DNA of 59,468 nucleotides from Lachnospiraceae bacterium (GCA_022797535.1 JAAWKU010000003.1:1-59468); one strand, 5' to 3'. Shown: positions 25,992 to 34,166, numbered from the stretch's first letter. The notes: generated from the letters alone by a model not told the origin. Program-made: numbers and translations.

Positions 25992-27419
25992 ATGAGTACT
26001 ACTTCAAAAGCGAGTCAAAGAATCGAAGCTTTACTCGACGCAAACAGTTTCGTTGAGATCGGCGCCCTGGTCACCGCCAGAGCCACCGACTTCAATCTGA
26101 AACAGAGCGAGACTCCTTCAGACGGCGTTGTGACCGGCTATGGAGTGATCGACGGCAACCTTGTCTATGTGTACAGTCAGGACGCTTCCGTGCTGAACGG
26201 GTCAGTGGGAGAGATGCATGCGAAGAAGATTGTCCGGCTGTATGAACTGGCCATCAAGATGGGGGCCCCTGTGATCGGGCTGATTGATTCGGCGGGACTG
26301 CGGCTGCAGGAGGCGGCAGATGCGTTGAATGCCTTTGGTGAGATCTATCTGAAGCAAACCCTGGCTTCCGGCGTGATCCCTCAGATCACGGCAGTTTTTG
26401 GCGTCTGCGGCGGCGGCCTGGGCCTGTTCCCCACCATGACCGACTTCACCTTTATGGAGGAGAAGGGAGCCAGGCTGTTTGTGAATGCGCCCAATGCCCT
26501 GGAGGGCAATGTGATCACCAGGTGTGATTCCTCCAGCGCGGAGTTTCAGGCCGGGGAGAGCGGCATTGTTGACGTGACCGGCGACGAGGACGCAGTGCTG
26601 GCAGGCATCCGCAGACTGATAGGTTTCCTGCCCTCCAACAATCAGGAGGCGGCGGCGGACGAGTGCGGGGACGATCTGAACAGGGTTACCCCGGAACTGG
26701 CAGGCTGCGTGGGGGATACGGCCATCGCTCTGTCGGTGCTGGCGGACGGACGGGACTTCTTAGAGGTGAAGGCTGCTTACGCCAAGGATATGGTGACGGG
26801 CTTTATCCGGCTCAACGGCGCCACCGTGGGCTGCGTGGCCAACCGCTGTGAAGTCTACGACGGAGAGGGCAGGCTGGCCGAGAAGATGGAGCCTGTGCTC
26901 ACCGTCCAGGGCTGTGAGAAGGCGGCGGATTTCATCTCTTTCTGCGACAGCTTCAATATTCCCGTGCTGTCCCTGACCAATGTGAAGGGCTATGAGGCCA
27001 CGGTGGCCTCCGAAAAAGGCATCGCCAGAGCCGCGGCAAAGCTTACATACGCTTTTGCCAACGCAACCGTTCCCAAGGTGAACCTGATCCTGGGCAAGGC
27101 TTACGGCACGGCGTATGTAGCCATGAATTCCAAGGGCATCGGAGCGGATCTGACCCTGGCCTGGCCCACTGCGGAGATCGGCGCCATGGATGCCAGGCTG
27201 GCTGCCAAGATTATGTATGACGGACAGGGCGCGGAGATAATCGACGCCAAAGCCGCAGAGTACGCGGCGCAGCAGACCAGCGCCCAGGGTGCGGCCCGGA
27301 GAGGCTATGTGGACCAGATCGTGGAGGTCGCGGACACCCGCAAATATATTATCGGCGCTTTCGAGATGCTCTGCACGAAGAGCGAAGAGCGTCCGGCCAG
27401 AAAGCATGGAACTGTCTAA
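25992..27419 (+). CDS. Carboxyl transferase, acyl-CoA (MmdA/12S-like) type
   Basis: A 475-residue crotonase-fold carboxyltransferase of the acyl-CoA carboxylase beta / methylmalonyl-CoA decarboxylase alpha family, which moves CO2 between an acyl-CoA and carrier-bound biotin. The N-terminal half shows VLNGSVGEMHAKKIVRLYE, GLIDSAGLRLQEA and FGVCGGGLGLFPTMTDF (oxyanion-hole glycines). The C-terminal half shows NVKGYEATVASEKGIARAAA, KAYGTAYVAM and the WPTAEIGAMD segment. It is shorter than the usual 510-525 residues, and DSAGLRLQE replaces the more common DSGGARIQE, so the acyl substrate is uncertain. It is the first gene of a five-gene operon with a strong AGGGCTGA-type start region. Confidence 0.88.
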   Translation: MSTTSKASQRIEALLDANSFVEIGALVTARATDFNLKQSETPSDGVVTGYGVIDGNLVYVYSQDASVLNGSVGEMHAKKIVRLYELAIKMGAPVIGLIDSAGLRLQEAADALNAFGEIYLKQTLASGVIPQITAVFGVCGGGLGLFPTMTDFTFMEEKGARLFVNAPNALEGNVITRCDSSSAEFQAGESGIVDVTGDEDAVLAGIRRLIGFLPSNNQEAAADECGDDLNRVTPELAGCVGDTAIALSVLADGRDFLEVKAAYAKDMVTGFIRLNGATVGCVANRCEVYDGEGRLAEKMEPVLTVQGCEKAADFISFCDSFNIPVLSLTNVKGYEATVASEKGIARAAAKLTYAFANATVPKVNLILGKAYGTAYVAMNSKGIGADLTLAWPTAEIGAMDARLAAKIMYDGQGAEIIDAKAAEYAAQQTSAQGAARRGYVDQIVEVADTRKYIIGAFEMLCTKSEERPARKHGTV

Positions 27420-27498
27420 AGCCGTGCGGTATGGCGCGATAACACTGATTAACGCAGTGACACAGGCATGGCCCGTGTCATGCAGGAATGAGGTAAGT

Positions 27499-27903
27499 AT
27501 GAAGAAACGTTCAGCAATCATTTGCGCGACAGTCTGCGCCCTTGGCCTGACGGCCTGTGGAAGTGATCTGGGTGAGAGAATGACCACGGCGGCCCTGAAC
27601 ACCGTGATCGGTATGGGAACCGTGTTTGTGGTCTTGATCATAATCATAGGCGTCATTTCTCTGTTCAAGTTTATCCCGGCGCTCCAGGACAGGCTTGCGA
27701 AGAAAAAGGCGGAAGAAGCGCAGGCAGAGAGCGGGGAAACTGCTCTGGAGACGGTCAGCGCCCAGGAAGATGCGGAGCCGACGGATGATCTGGAACTGGT
27801 GGCTGTCATCGCCGCGGCGATTGCCGCCAGCGAGGGCGCGGCTTCCGCAGACGGCTTTGTGGTGAGGAGTATCCGCAAGGCGAACAGGGTCCGAAGAGCA
27901 TAA
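27499..27903 (+). CDS. Sodium-pump decarboxylase gamma subunit (OadG family) with a lipobox-like N-terminus
   Basis: OadG-type subunits are small membrane proteins that hold the sodium-pumping decarboxylase together. This one has 134 residues with one strong membrane helix (VIGMGTVFVVLIIIIGVISLF, about residues 33-53), then a KKKAEEAQ-rich charged linker and an alanine-rich segment ELVAVIAAAIAASEG typical of OadG ends. Unusually, the N-terminus reads like a lipoprotein signal (MKKRSAIICATVCALGLTAC). The start at 27499 has AGGTAAG upstream; the longer open frame 5' of it overlaps the previous gene. It sits between the carboxyltransferase and the biotin carrier. Confidence 0.82.
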   Translation: MKKRSAIICATVCALGLTACGSDLGERMTTAALNTVIGMGTVFVVLIIIIGVISLFKFIPALQDRLAKKKAEEAQAESGETALETVSAQEDAEPTDDLELVAVIAAAIAASEGAASADGFVVRSIRKANRVRRA

Positions 27904-27915
27904 AGCAGAAAATAG

Positions 27916-27987
27916 TATGAAAAACCGGACTGGGAGCGAGGATCCCGGAAGCCGGCGTGTTTCATACCGCAGGATACCTGCGGTATG
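27916..27987 (+). repeat. Two stacked hairpins between the gamma subunit and the biotin carrier
   Basis: A nested structure pairs TATGAAA (27916-27922) with TTTCATA (27960-27966), with inner CCGG/CCGG and GGGA/TCCC arms. Overlapping its 3' arm, CATACCGCAGG (27963-27973) pairs perfectly with CCTGCGGTATG (27977-27987) around ATA. The second hairpin ends 4 nt before AAAGGAG. The two folds share bases 27963-27966, so they may compete. A role in RNA stability or processing is inferred. Confidence 0.65.
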
Positions 27988-28002
27988 TAGAAAGGAGAAA
28001 AT

Positions 28003-28365
28003 ATGAAAAACTATACCATCACCGTAAATGGCAATGTATATGACGTAGTAGTGGAGGAGGGCGCGTCCACAGGCGCACCCGCGGCGGCTCCCCGGGCAGC
28101 GGCCGCTCCTGCCGTGCCCAAGGCGGCCCCTAAGGCCACAGCCGGCGCAGGCAGTGTGAAGATCGAGGCCGGAGCAGCAGGCAAGGTGTTCAAGGTGGAG
28201 GCCAAGGTTGGCCAGACTGTGAAGCCCGGCGATCCGGTTGTGATTCTGGAGGCCATGAAGATGGAGATTCCTGTTGTGGCGCCCCAGGCCGGCACGGTGG
28301 CCAGCATTGATGTGGCTGTTGGCGACAACGTTGAGGCCGGCGCGGTACTGGCTACCATGAACTAA
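28003..28365 (+). CDS. Biotin carboxyl carrier protein
   Basis: A 120-residue carrier that swings biotin between the carboxyltransferases and the membrane beta subunit. It has an N-terminal strand MKNYTITVNGNVYDVVVEE, a flexible Ala/Pro linker (about residues 21-50) and a C-terminal biotinyl domain with EAMKMEI, where Lys86 is the biotin site. Its size and layout match the 1.3S subunit of transcarboxylase and the MmdC/GcdC carriers. GGAG precedes the ATG directly after a perfect hairpin. Confidence 0.95.
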   Translation: MKNYTITVNGNVYDVVVEEGASTGAPAAAPRAAAAPAVPKAAPKATAGAGSVKIEAGAAGKVFKVEAKVGQTVKPGDPVVILEAMKMEIPVVAPQAGTVASIDVAVGDNVEAGAVLATMN

Positions 28366-28366
28366 T

Positions 28367-28387
28367 CATTCAGACGTGAACTGAATG
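28367..28387 (+). repeat. Hairpin between the biotin carrier and the beta subunit
   Basis: CATTCAG (28367-28373) pairs perfectly with CTGAATG (28381-28387) around a 7-nt loop. It starts directly after the carrier's stop codon and ends 9 nt before the AGGAGG of the next gene. Confidence 0.6.
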
Positions 28388-28409
28388 TATCACAACAGGA
28401 GGTCAACAC

Positions 28410-29561
28410 ATGGAGTATATAGCGAATACGCTTAACAATCTGGTGCATCAGACAGCGTTTTTCAACCTGACCTGGGGCAATTATGCCATGATTGTGGTTG
28501 CGTGTGTATTTCTTTACCTGGCTATCCGAAAAGGGTTTGAGCCCCTGCTGCTCACTCCCATCGCTTTCGGTATGCTGCTGGTGAATATCTATCCGGATAT
28601 TATGTTGTCTATCGAGGAGTCGTCCAATGGTGTCGGCGGCTTACTGCACTATTTTTACTTACTGGACGAATGGGCGATCCTGCCCTCCCTGATTTTCATG
28701 GGTGTGGGCGCGTCCACGGATTTTGGTCCCCTGATTGCCAACCCCAAGAGTTTCCTGCTGGGGGCAGCAGCGCAGTTTGGTATCTACATGGCTTACTTTG
28801 GCGCCATCTTTATGGGCTTTAATGATGCTGCCGCCGCTGCCATTTCCATCATCGGCGGCGCCGACGGCCCCACCTCCATCTTCCTGGCCAGCAAGCTGGG
28901 TCAGACGGCTATTATGGGCCCCATCGCCGTGGCGGCATATTCCTACATGTCCCTGGTTCCCATTATCCAGCCTCCCATTATGAAGCTGCTGACCACAGAG
29001 AAGGAGCGCAAGATCAAGATGACGCAGCTTCGCCCCGTGACCAAGCTGGAGAAGATACTGTTCCCCATCGTCGTCACCATCGTGGTGTGCCTGATCCTGC
29101 CCACCACGGCGCCTCTGGTAGGCATGCTGATGCTGGGCAATCTGTTCCGGGAGTCCGGCGTGGTGAGACAGCTGACAGACACGGCTTCCAATGCTCTGAT
29201 GTACATCGTGGTGATCCTGCTGGGCACTTCCGTGGGCGCTACCACCAGTGCGGAAGCGTTCCTGAACTGGGATACCATCAAAATCGTTATACTGGGACTG
29301 GTAGCCTTTTCCTTCGGTACGGCGGCGGGTGTGCTCTTTGGCAAGCTGATGTGCATTGCCACCAAGGGCAAGGTGAATCCGCTGATCGGTTCGGCCGGTG
29401 TGTCCGCAGTGCCTATGGCGGCCCGCGTATCCCAGAAGGTAGGCGCGGAGGCTGATCCTACCAACTTCCTGCTGATGCACGCCATGGGCCCCAATGTGGC
29501 CGGCGTAATCGGCACGGCCGTGGCTGCCGGAACCTTCATGGCCATCTTCGGAGTATTTTGA
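28410..29561 (+). CDS. Sodium ion-translocating decarboxylase beta subunit (OadB/MmdB/GcdB)
   Basis: The integral membrane subunit that decarboxylates carboxybiotin and exports sodium. The 383-residue protein has about ten membrane segments, with the family's conserved blocks LIFMGVGASTDFGPLIANP, GFNDAAAAAISIIGGADGPT (the aspartate-bearing region implicated in Na+ and proton movement) and the mirror-related SAGVSAVPMAARVSQK near the end. AGGAGGTC precedes the ATG. The gene lies between the biotin carrier and the oxaloacetate/pyruvate-type carboxyltransferase. Confidence 0.95.
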   Translation: MEYIANTLNNLVHQTAFFNLTWGNYAMIVVACVFLYLAIRKGFEPLLLTPIAFGMLLVNIYPDIMLSIEESSNGVGGLLHYFYLLDEWAILPSLIFMGVGASTDFGPLIANPKSFLLGAAAQFGIYMAYFGAIFMGFNDAAAAAISIIGGADGPTSIFLASKLGQTAIMGPIAVAAYSYMSLVPIIQPPIMKLLTTEKERKIKMTQLRPVTKLEKILFPIVVTIVVCLILPTTAPLVGMLMLGNLFRESGVVRQLTDTASNALMYIVVILLGTSVGATTSAEAFLNWDTIKIVILGLVAFSFGTAAGVLFGKLMCIATKGKVNPLIGSAGVSAVPMAARVSQKVGAEADPTNFLLMHAMGPNVAGVIGTAVAAGTFMAIFGVF

Positions 29562-29584
29562 TTTGCCTGATAAAAAAGAATCCG

Positions 29585-29673
29585 CCGTCCGAACAGTTCC
29601 TGAAAAAACCGGCCCCAGGGACGGAATATTTTTCAACGGGAGTGGGACTGTGAGGGCGATTGCGGAACTATAA
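29585..29673 (+). repeat. Structured intergenic element, partial copy D (upstream of oadA)
   Basis: CCGTCC (29585-29590) pairs with GGACGG (29619-29624), followed by AATATTTTT, which could act as a weak attenuator. The 3' part (GGGAGTG..., then AGGGCGATTGCGGAACTATAA ending at 29673) matches the 3' part of the full copies near 9664, 34289 and 43677. The GCATAT..GGAAAGC box of the full copies is not recognisable. Confidence 0.45.
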
Positions 29674-29688
29674 ATGGAGGAGACGTAA

Positions 29689-31116
29689 ATGTCAGAACAA
29701 GCTAAGAAACCGATTAAAATAACGGAAACAATACTGCGTGATGCCCATCAGTCTCTGATTGCCACCAGAATGCCCACCGATTTCATGCTGCCCATTGTGG
29801 AGAAGATGGACCGGGTCGGCTATCATTCTGTAGAGTGCTGGGGCGGCGCAACCTTTGACGCATCCCTGAGATTCCTGAAGGAAGATCCCTGGGACAGACT
29901 GCGCAAACTTCGTGATGGCTTTAAGAACACCAAGCTGCAGATGCTGTTCCGTGGACAAAACATCTTGGGTTACAGGCCCTATGCCGACGATGTGGTGGAC
30001 GCTTTTGTACAGAAGTCCATTGCCAACGGCATTGACATCATCCGAATCTTTGACTGCCTGAACTATCTGCCCAATCTGCAGGAGGCGGTAAACGCCACCA
30101 ACCGAATGAAGCAGCAGGAGGGCAGGGGCCATGCGCAGGTGGCGCTGTCATACACTCTGGGCGATGCCTACACCCTGGAATACTGGGCGGATATGGCCAA
30201 GAAGATCGAGGAGATGGGAGCGGATTCCATCTGCATCAAGGACATGGCCGGCTTGCTGGTTCCTTACAGGGCTTCTGAGCTGATCGCTGCCATGAAGGAG
30301 AACACCAAGCTGCCCATCCAGTTACACACCCATTATACATCCGGCGTGGCAGGAATGACTTACTTAAAAGCGGTGGAGGCGGGCGTGGATGTCATCGACA
30401 CAGCCATGAGTCCCTTTGCCATGGGTACGTCCCAGCCCGCCACCGAAGTGATGGTGGAGACCTTCAGGGGCACGCCCTATGACACCGGATTTGACCAGAA
30501 CCTGCTGGCGGAGATCGCCGATTACTTCCGTCCTTACAGGGATGAGTGCTTAAAGAGCGGTCTGCTCAATCCCAAGGTGATGGGCGTGGATATCAAGACT
30601 CTGTTGTACCAGGTTCCCGGCGGCATGCTGTCCAACATGGTGAGTCAGCTGAAGGAGCAGAACGCGGAGGATAAGTACTACGATGTGCTGCGCGAGATTC
30701 CTCAGGTACGCAAGGATCTGGGAGAACCCCCTCTGGTTACGCCTTCCTCACAGATCGTGGGAACCCAGGCTGTGTTCAACGTACTGATGGGCGAGAGATA
30801 CAAGATGGCTACCAAGGAAACCAAAGCAGTGCTGCGCGGCGAATATGGCCAGACTGTCAAGCCCATGAGCCAGGAAGTCATCGACAAGGTTATCCCCGGT
30901 GAGACCAGACTGACCGGCCGTTTTGCCGACACTTTGGGGAATGAGATGGATAAGCTGGAGGCCGAGATGAAAGAGTGGAAACAGCAGGACGAGGACGTGT
31001 TGTCTTACGCTCTGTTCCCCCAGGTGGCTACAGACTTCTTCAAGTATCGTCAGGCCCAGCAGGAAAAAGTGGATATGACCCAGGCCGACACCAAGAACGG
31101 CGCATATCCTGTATAA
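29689..31116 (+). CDS. oadA: Oxaloacetate decarboxylase alpha / pyruvate carboxylase subunit B-type carboxyltransferase (5S-like)
   Basis: A 475-residue TIM-barrel carboxyltransferase that moves CO2 between oxaloacetate/pyruvate and biotin. The N-terminus IKITETILRDAHQSLIATRM has the metal and substrate residues (RDAHQS), then ECWGGATFD, RIFDCLNYL, the lysine in CIKDMAGLL (carbamylated in the family) and the metal histidines in QLHTHYTSG. It ends after the PYC-OADA helical domain and lacks the fused C-terminal biotinyl domain of classical OadA, so it must use the separate carrier at 28003. A typical AGGAG ribosome site precedes the ATG. It is last in the operon. Confidence 0.95.
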   Translation: MSEQAKKPIKITETILRDAHQSLIATRMPTDFMLPIVEKMDRVGYHSVECWGGATFDASLRFLKEDPWDRLRKLRDGFKNTKLQMLFRGQNILGYRPYADDVVDAFVQKSIANGIDIIRIFDCLNYLPNLQEAVNATNRMKQQEGRGHAQVALSYTLGDAYTLEYWADMAKKIEEMGADSICIKDMAGLLVPYRASELIAAMKENTKLPIQLHTHYTSGVAGMTYLKAVEAGVDVIDTAMSPFAMGTSQPATEVMVETFRGTPYDTGFDQNLLAEIADYFRPYRDECLKSGLLNPKVMGVDIKTLLYQVPGGMLSNMVSQLKEQNAEDKYYDVLREIPQVRKDLGEPPLVTPSSQIVGTQAVFNVLMGERYKMATKETKAVLRGEYGQTVKPMSQEVIDKVIPGETRLTGRFADTLGNEMDKLEAEMKEWKQQDEDVLSYALFPQVATDFFKYRQAQQEKVDMTQADTKNGAYPV

Positions 31117-31129
31117 GGAATTTTTTAAG

Positions 31130-31160
31130 TCCCCGGTTCCGTGAGAGCCGGGGATTTTTT
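31130..31160 (+). terminator. Terminator of the carboxylase/sodium-pump operon
   Basis: CCCCGGTTC (31131-31139) pairs with GAGCCGGGG, one G-U pair included, followed by ATTTTTT. It starts 14 bp after the oadA stop codon. Confidence 0.9.
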
Positions 31161-31162
31161 GC

Positions 31163-31191
31163 TTGACAAACCATTTATATTCCTGTAGAAT
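31163..31191 (+). promoter_or_regulatory. Sigma-A promoter of the TetR/RpiR gene group
   Basis: A perfect TTGACA (31163-31168) and TAGAAT (31186-31191) are separated by 17 bp, about 43 bp before the TetR start codon and directly after the operon terminator. Confidence 0.8.
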
Positions 31192-31233
31192 AACGTGTGT
31201 TATATGTTTGGCTTTTTCAGCAGGAGATACAGT

Positions 31234-31782
31234 ATGCCTAGAAAAGAAAGCATTACCATAGAGCAGATATTGGACACTGCGTTTTCCATGACCCGCCAGG
31301 AGGGCTTCGCCAGCGTGACTGCCAGAAAAGTGGCGGCCAGGGCCGGATGTTCCACTCAGCCGATCTTCCGGGTGTATAAGAATATGGAGGAATTGTGGGA
31401 CGCCGTCTATGAGAAAGCGGCGCTGTTTTTTCAGGACTATTACAGTCTCTACCCCCGGATGGCCCATGTTCCCTTTGTGAATCTGGGCATGGCTTACATA
31501 GCTTTTGCCAGGGAGGAAGGACATCTGTTTGAATTACTTTTTCTATCGCACAGGAAGAACAGACGGAGCATGTATGATCTTCTGAACGGGGCCGATGGTA
31601 ATGTGCTGTATGAGATCAACAGGGCCAGGGCCGAGGGGTGCAGTCGCCCCCAGGAGGTATTCATGCGGATGTGGATTTTTATTCACGGCAGCGCCTGCAT
31701 GACGCTGACAGGAGATTACGACTTATCCAATGTGGAGACATTGTCGGTGCTGAAACAGGTCTATGGACAGTTTTCCAAATAA
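31234..31782 (+). CDS. TetR-family transcriptional regulator
   Basis: A 182-residue regulator with an N-terminal helix-turn-helix: ITIEQILDTAFSMTRQEGF, then ARKVAARAGCSTQPIFRVYKNMEEL, the TetR turn and recognition helix (about residues 28-52). The C-terminal helical domain binds an unknown ligand and resembles the TetR C-terminal WHG-like subgroup. The ATG at 31234 follows AGGAGATACAGT and lies downstream of the promoter; starts 5' of it would lie almost at the transcription start. It may control itself and the following genes; no operator palindrome stands out. Confidence 0.88.
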   Translation: MPRKESITIEQILDTAFSMTRQEGFASVTARKVAARAGCSTQPIFRVYKNMEELWDAVYEKAALFFQDYYSLYPRMAHVPFVNLGMAYIAFAREEGHLFELLFLSHRKNRRSMYDLLNGADGNVLYEINRARAEGCSRPQEVFMRMWIFIHGSACMTLTGDYDLSNVETLSVLKQVYGQFSK

Positions 31783-31809
31783 TTAATATGGGGCGGAGGA
31801 GTATTGCGG

Positions 31810-32727
31810 ATGCAATATGATGTACTTGACCGGATAAGGGAACAATATAAGGGCATGAGCAAGGGGCACAAGAAGATTGCTTCCTTTATATTGGAGCATT
31901 ACGACCAGGCTGTGTTCATGACGGCGGCCCGGCTGGGAGACGCCCTGCGGATCAGCGAGTCCACAGTAGTTCGCTTTGCGGCGGGAATCGGCTACAGGGG
32001 TTACCCGGAGTTTCAGAGGGCCCTGGAGGAATGCGTACAAAACAAGCTGAGCAGCGTCCAGAAGATTGATGCCAAATACGGTCACAGCACCCAGTCCGAG
32101 ATCCTGACCTCCGTGCTGACGGCAGATATGGAGAAATTACAGCATACCATACAGCATCTGGACGCGGCGGCTTTTGAGACGGCAGTGGACACCATTCTGG
32201 GGGCAGACCATATCTATATCATGGGACTGCGAAGCAATGAACCTTTGGCGGAGTTCCTGCATTTTTACCTGAACATGATCCGGGGGAATGTGGTGCTTCT
32301 CAAGACCACCAGTGTCAGCGAGACTTTTGAGCAGATGATTCGGATCGACGAGAGGGATTGCTTTGTGGGCATCAGCTTTCCCAGGTATTCCATGCGCACG
32401 TTGAAGGCCATGGAGTTTGCCAATGACAGGAACGCCAAGGTGATCGCCATCACCGACACAATCCATTCCCCCATGAACCTGTATTCCTCCTGCAATCTGC
32501 TGGCCCGCAGCGACATGGTGTCCATTGTGGACTCCCTCGTGGCCCCTCTGAGCGTGATCAATGCTCTGGTGGTGGCCATGTGCCTGAAATGTCCCCAGGA
32601 AGTGAAACGGAATCTGGAGATGTTGGAGCAGACCTGGAACAATTATCAGGTATATCTGAACGACGAGATCAATTTTATTGATGATGAGCCGATTTTGAAT
32701 TATTCCCTGAGAAAAGAAGAGAGTTGA
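31810..32727 (+). CDS. MurR/RpiR-family transcriptional regulator
   Basis: A 305-residue regulator with an N-terminal HTH_6 domain (residues 1-77: GHKKIASFILEHYDQAVFMTAARLGDALRISESTVVRFAAGIGYRGYPEF) and a C-terminal SIS domain (about 125-260) that senses a phosphosugar. The SIS part shows IYIMGLRSNEPLAEFLHFYL and VGISFPRYSMRTLKAMEFA. The ATG at 31810 is preferred, as GGAGGAG lies 8 nt upstream; a TTG 6 bp earlier is too close to that site. It is 27 bp after the TetR gene. No sugar operon lies beside it, so its target is unclear. Confidence 0.9.
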   Translation: MQYDVLDRIREQYKGMSKGHKKIASFILEHYDQAVFMTAARLGDALRISESTVVRFAAGIGYRGYPEFQRALEECVQNKLSSVQKIDAKYGHSTQSEILTSVLTADMEKLQHTIQHLDAAAFETAVDTILGADHIYIMGLRSNEPLAEFLHFYLNMIRGNVVLLKTTSVSETFEQMIRIDERDCFVGISFPRYSMRTLKAMEFANDRNAKVIAITDTIHSPMNLYSSCNLLARSDMVSIVDSLVAPLSVINALVVAMCLKCPQEVKRNLEMLEQTWNNYQVYLNDEINFIDDEPILNYSLRKEES

Positions 32728-32780
32728 TGATCCGGGAGGAAAGGCGGCCCGCCCGGGCGGGCAGAGGGGAGTCAGTGCAG

Positions 32781-34166
32781 ATGCATGTGATCGTGGTGGG
32801 CGGCGGGGCCGCCGGCATGATGGCGGCCATAGCGGCGGCCCGGGGCGGGGCCCGGGTGACACTGCTGGAGCGGAACGAGAAATTAGGTAAGAAGCTGTAT
32901 ATCACCGGCAAGGGCAGATGCAATGTAACCAACGCCGGGGATATGGATCATCTGTTTGCCAATGTGATGACCAACGCCAAGTTTTTGTACAGCGCTTTTT
33001 ACAGCTTTGACAACCGGGCTCTGATGGAGCTTCTGGAGGCTGCGGGCTGCCCCCTGAAAACAGAGCGGGGGGAACGGGTGTTTCCTGTCAGCGACCATTC
33101 TTCGGATGTGATCGCCGCTCTGGCCGGAGAGATGAAACAGCTGGGAGTGGAGGTCCGTCTGCATACCCGGGTAAAGGGGCTGTGGTGGGAGGAATGGCCT
33201 GCCCAATCCCGGGAAAGCGGGAATCGGAACGGAGCTCTGGCCCAGGGGCCGGGGGCTGGGGCAGCAGAGAGCGGCGAAGGGCGCAAAGCAGCGGCGCCTG
33301 GGGAGAAAGACGGCGCGGCTGGAACGGCAAAGGGCGCGCAGGGTACGGGCGTGGTGCGGGGCGTGGAACTGGCAGAGGGAAAGCGCCTGGAGGCGGACCG
33401 GGTAATTCTTGCCACCGGCGGGCTGTCCTATGCTTCCACAGGTTCCACAGGAGACGGTTTTCTCTTGGCAAAAGAGACAGGACATGGTATGATAGAGTGC
33501 AGGCCATCCTTAGTGCCCTTCCGGGTCAGGGAAGAGTGGTGCAGGGACTTGATGGGCATATCCCTGCGCAATGTCTCCCTGAGCCTTTACCAGGGAAACA
33601 AGGAAATTTACTGTGGTTTCGGGGAGATGCTGTTCACTCATTTCGGAGTCAGCGGTCCTTTGGTACTGAGTGCCAGCAGTTATTATGTTACCAAGTGCAG
33701 GGGAGAGGCCAGGCTGCTTATAGATCTTAAGCCTGCCCTTGATGCGCCGCAGCTGGACAGAAGGGTGCTGCGGGATTTTGAGGAGAACCGGAACAGACAG
33801 TTTAAAAACGCATTGGGACAACTGTTCCCGACCCGGCTGATTCCGGTGATGATCCGCCTGTCGGGTATCCCGCCTGAAAAGCCGGTTAATGAGATTACCC
33901 GGGAGGAGCGGAAAACTTTCGTGGAGCTGATTAAGGCTCTTCCTCTCACGGTGATCGGCGTGCGGGGCTACGAGGAAGCGGTTATCACCAAGGGAGGCGT
34001 AAGCGTCCGGGATGTGAACCCTTCCACCATGGAATCCAGGAAAGTGCGGGGGCTTTACTTTGCGGGAGAAATGCTGGATCTGGACGCGCTCACCGGCGGC
34101 TACAATCTGCAGATCGCCTGGTCCACAGGACACCTGGCGGGAGACAGCGCAGCCCAAAGCGTGTAA
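32781..34166 (+). CDS. NAD(P)/FAD-dependent oxidoreductase (HI0933/BaiN-like) with a low-complexity insert
   Basis: A 461-residue flavoprotein of the HI0933 family. The dinucleotide-binding N-terminus is MHVIVVGGGAAGMMAAIAAA, followed by GKKLYITGKGRCNVTNA and a second FAD block LATGGLSYASTGSTGDGF. The C-terminus closes with FAGEMLDLDALTGGYNLQIAWSTG-type FAD contacts. Residues about 137-192 are an unusual Gly/Ala/Glu-rich stretch that interrupts the mid-domain. The ATG at 32781 is chosen because the nucleotide-binding strand starts there and AGAGGGGAG precedes it; an alternative ATG at 32727 overlaps the RpiR stop and adds a charged leader. The reaction is unknown; some relatives reduce steroids. 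Confidence 0.88.
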   Translation: MHVIVVGGGAAGMMAAIAAARGGARVTLLERNEKLGKKLYITGKGRCNVTNAGDMDHLFANVMTNAKFLYSAFYSFDNRALMELLEAAGCPLKTERGERVFPVSDHSSDVIAALAGEMKQLGVEVRLHTRVKGLWWEEWPAQSRESGNRNGALAQGPGAGAAESGEGRKAAAPGEKDGAAGTAKGAQGTGVVRGVELAEGKRLEADRVILATGGLSYASTGSTGDGFLLAKETGHGMIECRPSLVPFRVREEWCRDLMGISLRNVSLSLYQGNKEIYCGFGEMLFTHFGVSGPLVLSASSYYVTKCRGEARLLIDLKPALDAPQLDRRVLRDFEENRNRQFKNALGQLFPTRLIPVMIRLSGIPPEKPVNEITREERKTFVELIKALPLTVIGVRGYEEAVITKGGVSVRDVNPSTMESRKVRGLYFAGEMLDLDALTGGYNLQIAWSTGHLAGDSAAQSV

